A DNA stretch of 64,000 nucleotides from an uncultured Bacteriovoracaceae bacterium. Lineage in GTDB: Bacteria; Bdellovibrionota; Bacteriovoracia; Bacteriovoracales; Bacteriovoracaceae. Under the pieces are notes generated by a model that was given only the letters and a program-made list of their open reading frames with translations, was not told where the DNA came from and searched no databases. The stretch is taken from the NCBI GenBank assembly GCA_937931205.1, contig CALHBF010000014.1:1-64000 (forward strand). Direction: 5' to 3'. Below, one piece after another: positions 62,262 to 64,000 of the stretch; position 1 is the stretch's first letter, and each line of letters begins with the position of its first letter. The position numbers and the translations under genes were made by a program.

Positions 62262-62924
62262 ATGAATATTGTTATCACAGGCGCATCTCGTGGAATCGGT
62301 TTAGAGATCACAAAAATTGCTCTGAAAGCAGGACATAACGTTCTTGCTCTTGCCCGTCATCCAGAAGAATCTGAATTAGCTCATCTACAAAAAGAGTTTA
62401 AGACCTTAACTTTTGAAGAAATTGATTTAAATGATCCTCAGGCCCATTTGAAGGTGAGCGGTCTTGTTAAATATTCTTGTATTGATTTGTTAATTAATAA
62501 TGCTGGAATTTATGAACAAGATGACTCTATTGAGAATTTTCAAAAGAGTTATTTAATAAATGCGATTCAGCCGTTGTTTTTAACGAGGGCCCTCCTTACG
62601 AAATTAAAGAATTCTTCTAATCCTAAAGCTGCTTATATCTCAAGTATGATGGGCTCCATTGCTGACAACACATCTGGAGGGAGCTACAGTTATCGTTCTT
62701 CTAAAACGGCCCTGAATATGCTTATCAAATCGTTGAGTGTTGATGAGCCTTGGTTAACTTGTTTGCTACTTCATCCAGGTTGGGTGAAAACGAGAATGGG
62801 CGGAGAAAATGCCCCTATTATGCCTGAAGATTCAGCGAGAGGCCTTTTTGAAGTTATGATAAATTCTTCTCTAGAAGACACAGCTTCTTTTCAAGATTTC
62901 TTAGGTTCAAATTTGCCTTGGTAG
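62262..62924 (+). CDS. SDR family NAD(P)-dependent oxidoreductase (220 aa)
   Basis: Cytoplasmic short-chain dehydrogenase. The nucleotide-binding motif is IVITGASRGIGLEI; DLLINNAGIYEQ and the active site with Ser (AAYISSMMGS) and YSYRSSKTALNM follow. Short C-terminus ending in the LLHPGWVKTRMGG segment. Resembles carbonyl-reductase-type SDRs (sniffer/csgA type). Start ATG 62262 after AAAGGAGG. Substrate unknown. Confidence 0.9.
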   Translation: MNIVITGASRGIGLEITKIALKAGHNVLALARHPEESELAHLQKEFKTLTFEEIDLNDPQAHLKVSGLVKYSCIDLLINNAGIYEQDDSIENFQKSYLINAIQPLFLTRALLTKLKNSSNPKAAYISSMMGSIADNTSGGSYSYRSSKTALNMLIKSLSVDEPWLTCLLLHPGWVKTRMGGENAPIMPEDSARGLFEVMINSSLEDTASFQDFLGSNLPW

Positions 62925-62969
62925 GAATTAAATAATAAAAACTAATATATAAGATAAGGAAGATATAAA

Positions 62970-63194
62970 ATGGAAGATGGTGCCTATCTCAATTCAGACG
63001 ATAAAAAGCAGTTAAATGCATTAAAAGTGGAGCTCGATAATCTCAAAACAGAGCAAAGTTATTTTACTAAAAGAAAGAATGGTCTTTCACCTGAAGATAA
63101 AGAGAAATGGAGAGCAATATCAATTCGTATCAATCAAATAAGCGTTGAAATTAAAGATCTTCGGCAAAAAAATATTCTTGAAGCCGGGAAGTAA
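62970..63194 (+). CDS. Small coiled-coil protein (74 aa)
   Basis: Highly charged protein with heptad-like helix KKQLNALKVELDNLKTEQSY and a second helix RINQISVEIKDLRQ. Cytoplasmic, no signal. Possibly a dimeric helical hairpin. Ends 14 bases before the YjdM gene, so an operon is likely. Function unknown. Confidence 0.65.
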   Translation: MEDGAYLNSDDKKQLNALKVELDNLKTEQSYFTKRKNGLSPEDKEKWRAISIRINQISVEIKDLRQKNILEAGK

Positions 63195-63208
63195 GAAAGG
63201 AAGTCGTC

Positions 63209-63562
63209 ATGTCAGATGAAAGTCAAGTATGCCCAAAATGTAGTTCTCCTTATGGTTACCAAGACCAACATTTATGGGTTTGCCCTGAATGCGCTCATGA
63301 GTGGGCAGTTGAGACAGCAGTTGAAGAAGTGGTCATTGAGAAAGCAAAGTTTTTGGATGCCAATGGTGTTCAACTTCAATCGGGAGACACAGTTAGAGTT
63401 GTGAAGGATTTAAAAGTAGGAAGTGATACAATTAAATCTGGAACAAAGGTAAAAAGCATTCGTCTTCTTGATGACCCTGTTGATGGGCATGACATCTCTT
63501 GCAAAATCGATGGATTTGGTTCTGTTTATTTAAAATGTTCTGTGGTTAGAAAAGATTCTTAA
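63209..63562 (+). CDS. yjdM: YjdM/PhnA family zinc-ribbon protein
   Basis: Protein of 117 residues. The N-terminal zinc ribbon is CPKCSSPYGYQDQHLWVCPEC and the C-terminal domain reads FLDANGVQLQSGDTVRVVKD, DDPVDGHDISCKIDGFG and VYLKCSVVRK. This is the family once annotated as alkylphosphonate utilisation protein PhnA; its function is not settled. Follows the coiled-coil gene. Confidence 0.88.
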   Translation: MSDESQVCPKCSSPYGYQDQHLWVCPECAHEWAVETAVEEVVIEKAKFLDANGVQLQSGDTVRVVKDLKVGSDTIKSGTKVKSIRLLDDPVDGHDISCKIDGFGSVYLKCSVVRKDS

Positions 63563-63570
63563 TTTAAGTT

Positions 63571-63602
63571 GCAAAGGCTTCGTCAAAAAATGAAGCCTTT
63601 GC
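63571..63602. terminator. Hairpin between yjdM and cstA
   Basis: GCAAAGGCTTC pairs exactly with GAAGCCTTTGC across a 10-base loop. No strong T run, so termination is likely in either direction but not certain. Confidence 0.55.
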
Positions 63603-63609
63603 TTACATA

Positions 63610-64000
63610 TTAAGAATATCTCTTTTTATGAGTAATAATAAGACCGCTTAGACAAATAACTCCGCAAACAATTCCAATGGGGCCACTTGCCGATTCTGGA
63701 AGATTCAATCCAATATCCGATGTCAAAATGTATGAAAGTGTCATAGACGTTCCCAGAATTGCTGGAACGCTGACAATCCAGTGAAATGTCTTCTTATCAA
63801 AAAGATACTTAGTCGCAAGCCAAAGAACACTTGTTGAAAGAAGCATATTGGAGAAAGCAAAATATCGCCAGATTAATGAGAAATCTATTTTAGTCATAAA
63901 ATAAGCAATGGCCAAAACTGGAATAGAAATGAGAAGTCGATTTTTCATGCTCTGGCCAATGCCAAAAGCATCCACAATCGTTAAGCGCAAAGATCTGAAG
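63610..64000 (-). CDS. cstA: Carbon starvation protein CstA, C-terminal part
   Basis: The frame runs off the right edge; 130 codons are visible. FRSLRLTIVDAFGI, then NRLLISIPVLAIAYFMT, IDFSLIWRYFAFSNMLLST and TFHWIVSVPAILGTSM match the C-terminal helices of CstA, a peptide or pyruvate transporter induced by starvation. Complete proteins have 480-700 residues. Its 3' end is intact with a KKRYS tail. Confidence 0.82.
   Translation of the reverse strand, partial: FRSLRLTIVDAFGIGQSMKNRLLISIPVLAIAYFMTKIDFSLIWRYFAFSNMLLSTSVLWLATKYLFDKKTFHWIVSVPAILGTSMTLSYILTSDIGLNLPESASGPIGIVCGVICLSGLIITHKKRYS

Overview
The window reads as chromosome from a low-GC Gram-negative bacterium with a heavily secretory gene set. 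Signal peptides and lipoboxes are frequent, and it carries trypsin-like and subtilisin-like proteases, an L,D-transpeptidase-like protein, an OmpA protein, AmpG and many secreted proteins of unknown function. With the HAD 5'-nucleotidase, the DUF4105 protein and the codon use, this points to Bdellovibrionota, most likely the Bacteriovorax/Peredibacter side. That assignment is inference from gene style; no 16S gene is present.

Left part (1-35.4 kb) looks like ordinary chromosome. It holds the end of an RND efflux permease with yggU, an SDR enzyme, a trypsin-like protease, a HiPIP-like protein, an orphan cytosine-5 methyltransferase overlapping ampG, an ankyrin lipoprotein, a DUF2797 gene overlapping pepN, and a conserved 471-aa protein. 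Then come a caspase-like (clan CD) secreted protein, a lipoate ligase, rpmG (L33), a DUF4340-like membrane protein, a subtilisin, and a divergent pair of small secreted paralogues. These are followed by a DUF4105 protein with an HELAH motif, rpmB (L28), a transketolase, a cysteine synthase, an NlpC-like secreted protein, a 2OG-Fe(II) oxygenase, a HAD 5'-nucleotidase and a second trypsin-like protease. The section ends at tRNA-Ala(GGC).

Middle part (about 35.43-57.28 kb) has the marks of a decayed genomic island. It starts at the 3' end of tRNA-Ala, and a degenerate copy of the tRNA end plus its terminator lies at 57.22-57.28 kb. A 13-bp inverted repeat sits just inside both ends. A double-HTH regulator and TGGCTATAT repeats lie at the left edge. 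The backbone is a metal-resistance locus: a copper-type P-ATPase, the 5' fragment of a TolC-like gene, the 3' fragment of a CusA-like gene, small Cys-rich proteins, a DUF3703 protein and an HMA-CDF transporter. About 12 kb between the TolC and CusA fragments has been replaced by a degenerate IS1380-type element, fragments of a pRiA4b-like gene and a CaCA antiporter, and a cassette of envelope genes.

The most striking content is four secreted paralogues of the protein-glutaminase (protein-glutamine deamidase) family, at 42.6, 46.1, 50.0 and 53.2 kb. Each keeps a Cys-His-Asp triad behind a signal peptide and a putative pro-region. Two are directly followed by members of one lipoprotein family with a LGTRCP-like / NGDG signature. 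A 100-bp leader of one glutaminase gene is duplicated elsewhere without its gene. A (TTG)6 tract lies upstream of another. Together they look like a locus for enzymes that modify external, possibly prey, proteins; partners or immunity functions for the lipoproteins are only inferred.

Right part (57.3-64 kb) returns to chromosome: a secreted protein, an alpha/beta hydrolase, a small membrane protein, a DedA protein and NupC-type nucleoside transporter operon, an SDR, a coiled-coil protein, a YjdM/PhnA zinc-ribbon protein and the end of CstA. Three copies of a hairpin-plus-conserved-tail repeat lie around the DedA/NupC operon, with paired changes in the stem. They are not explained by any element I recognise.
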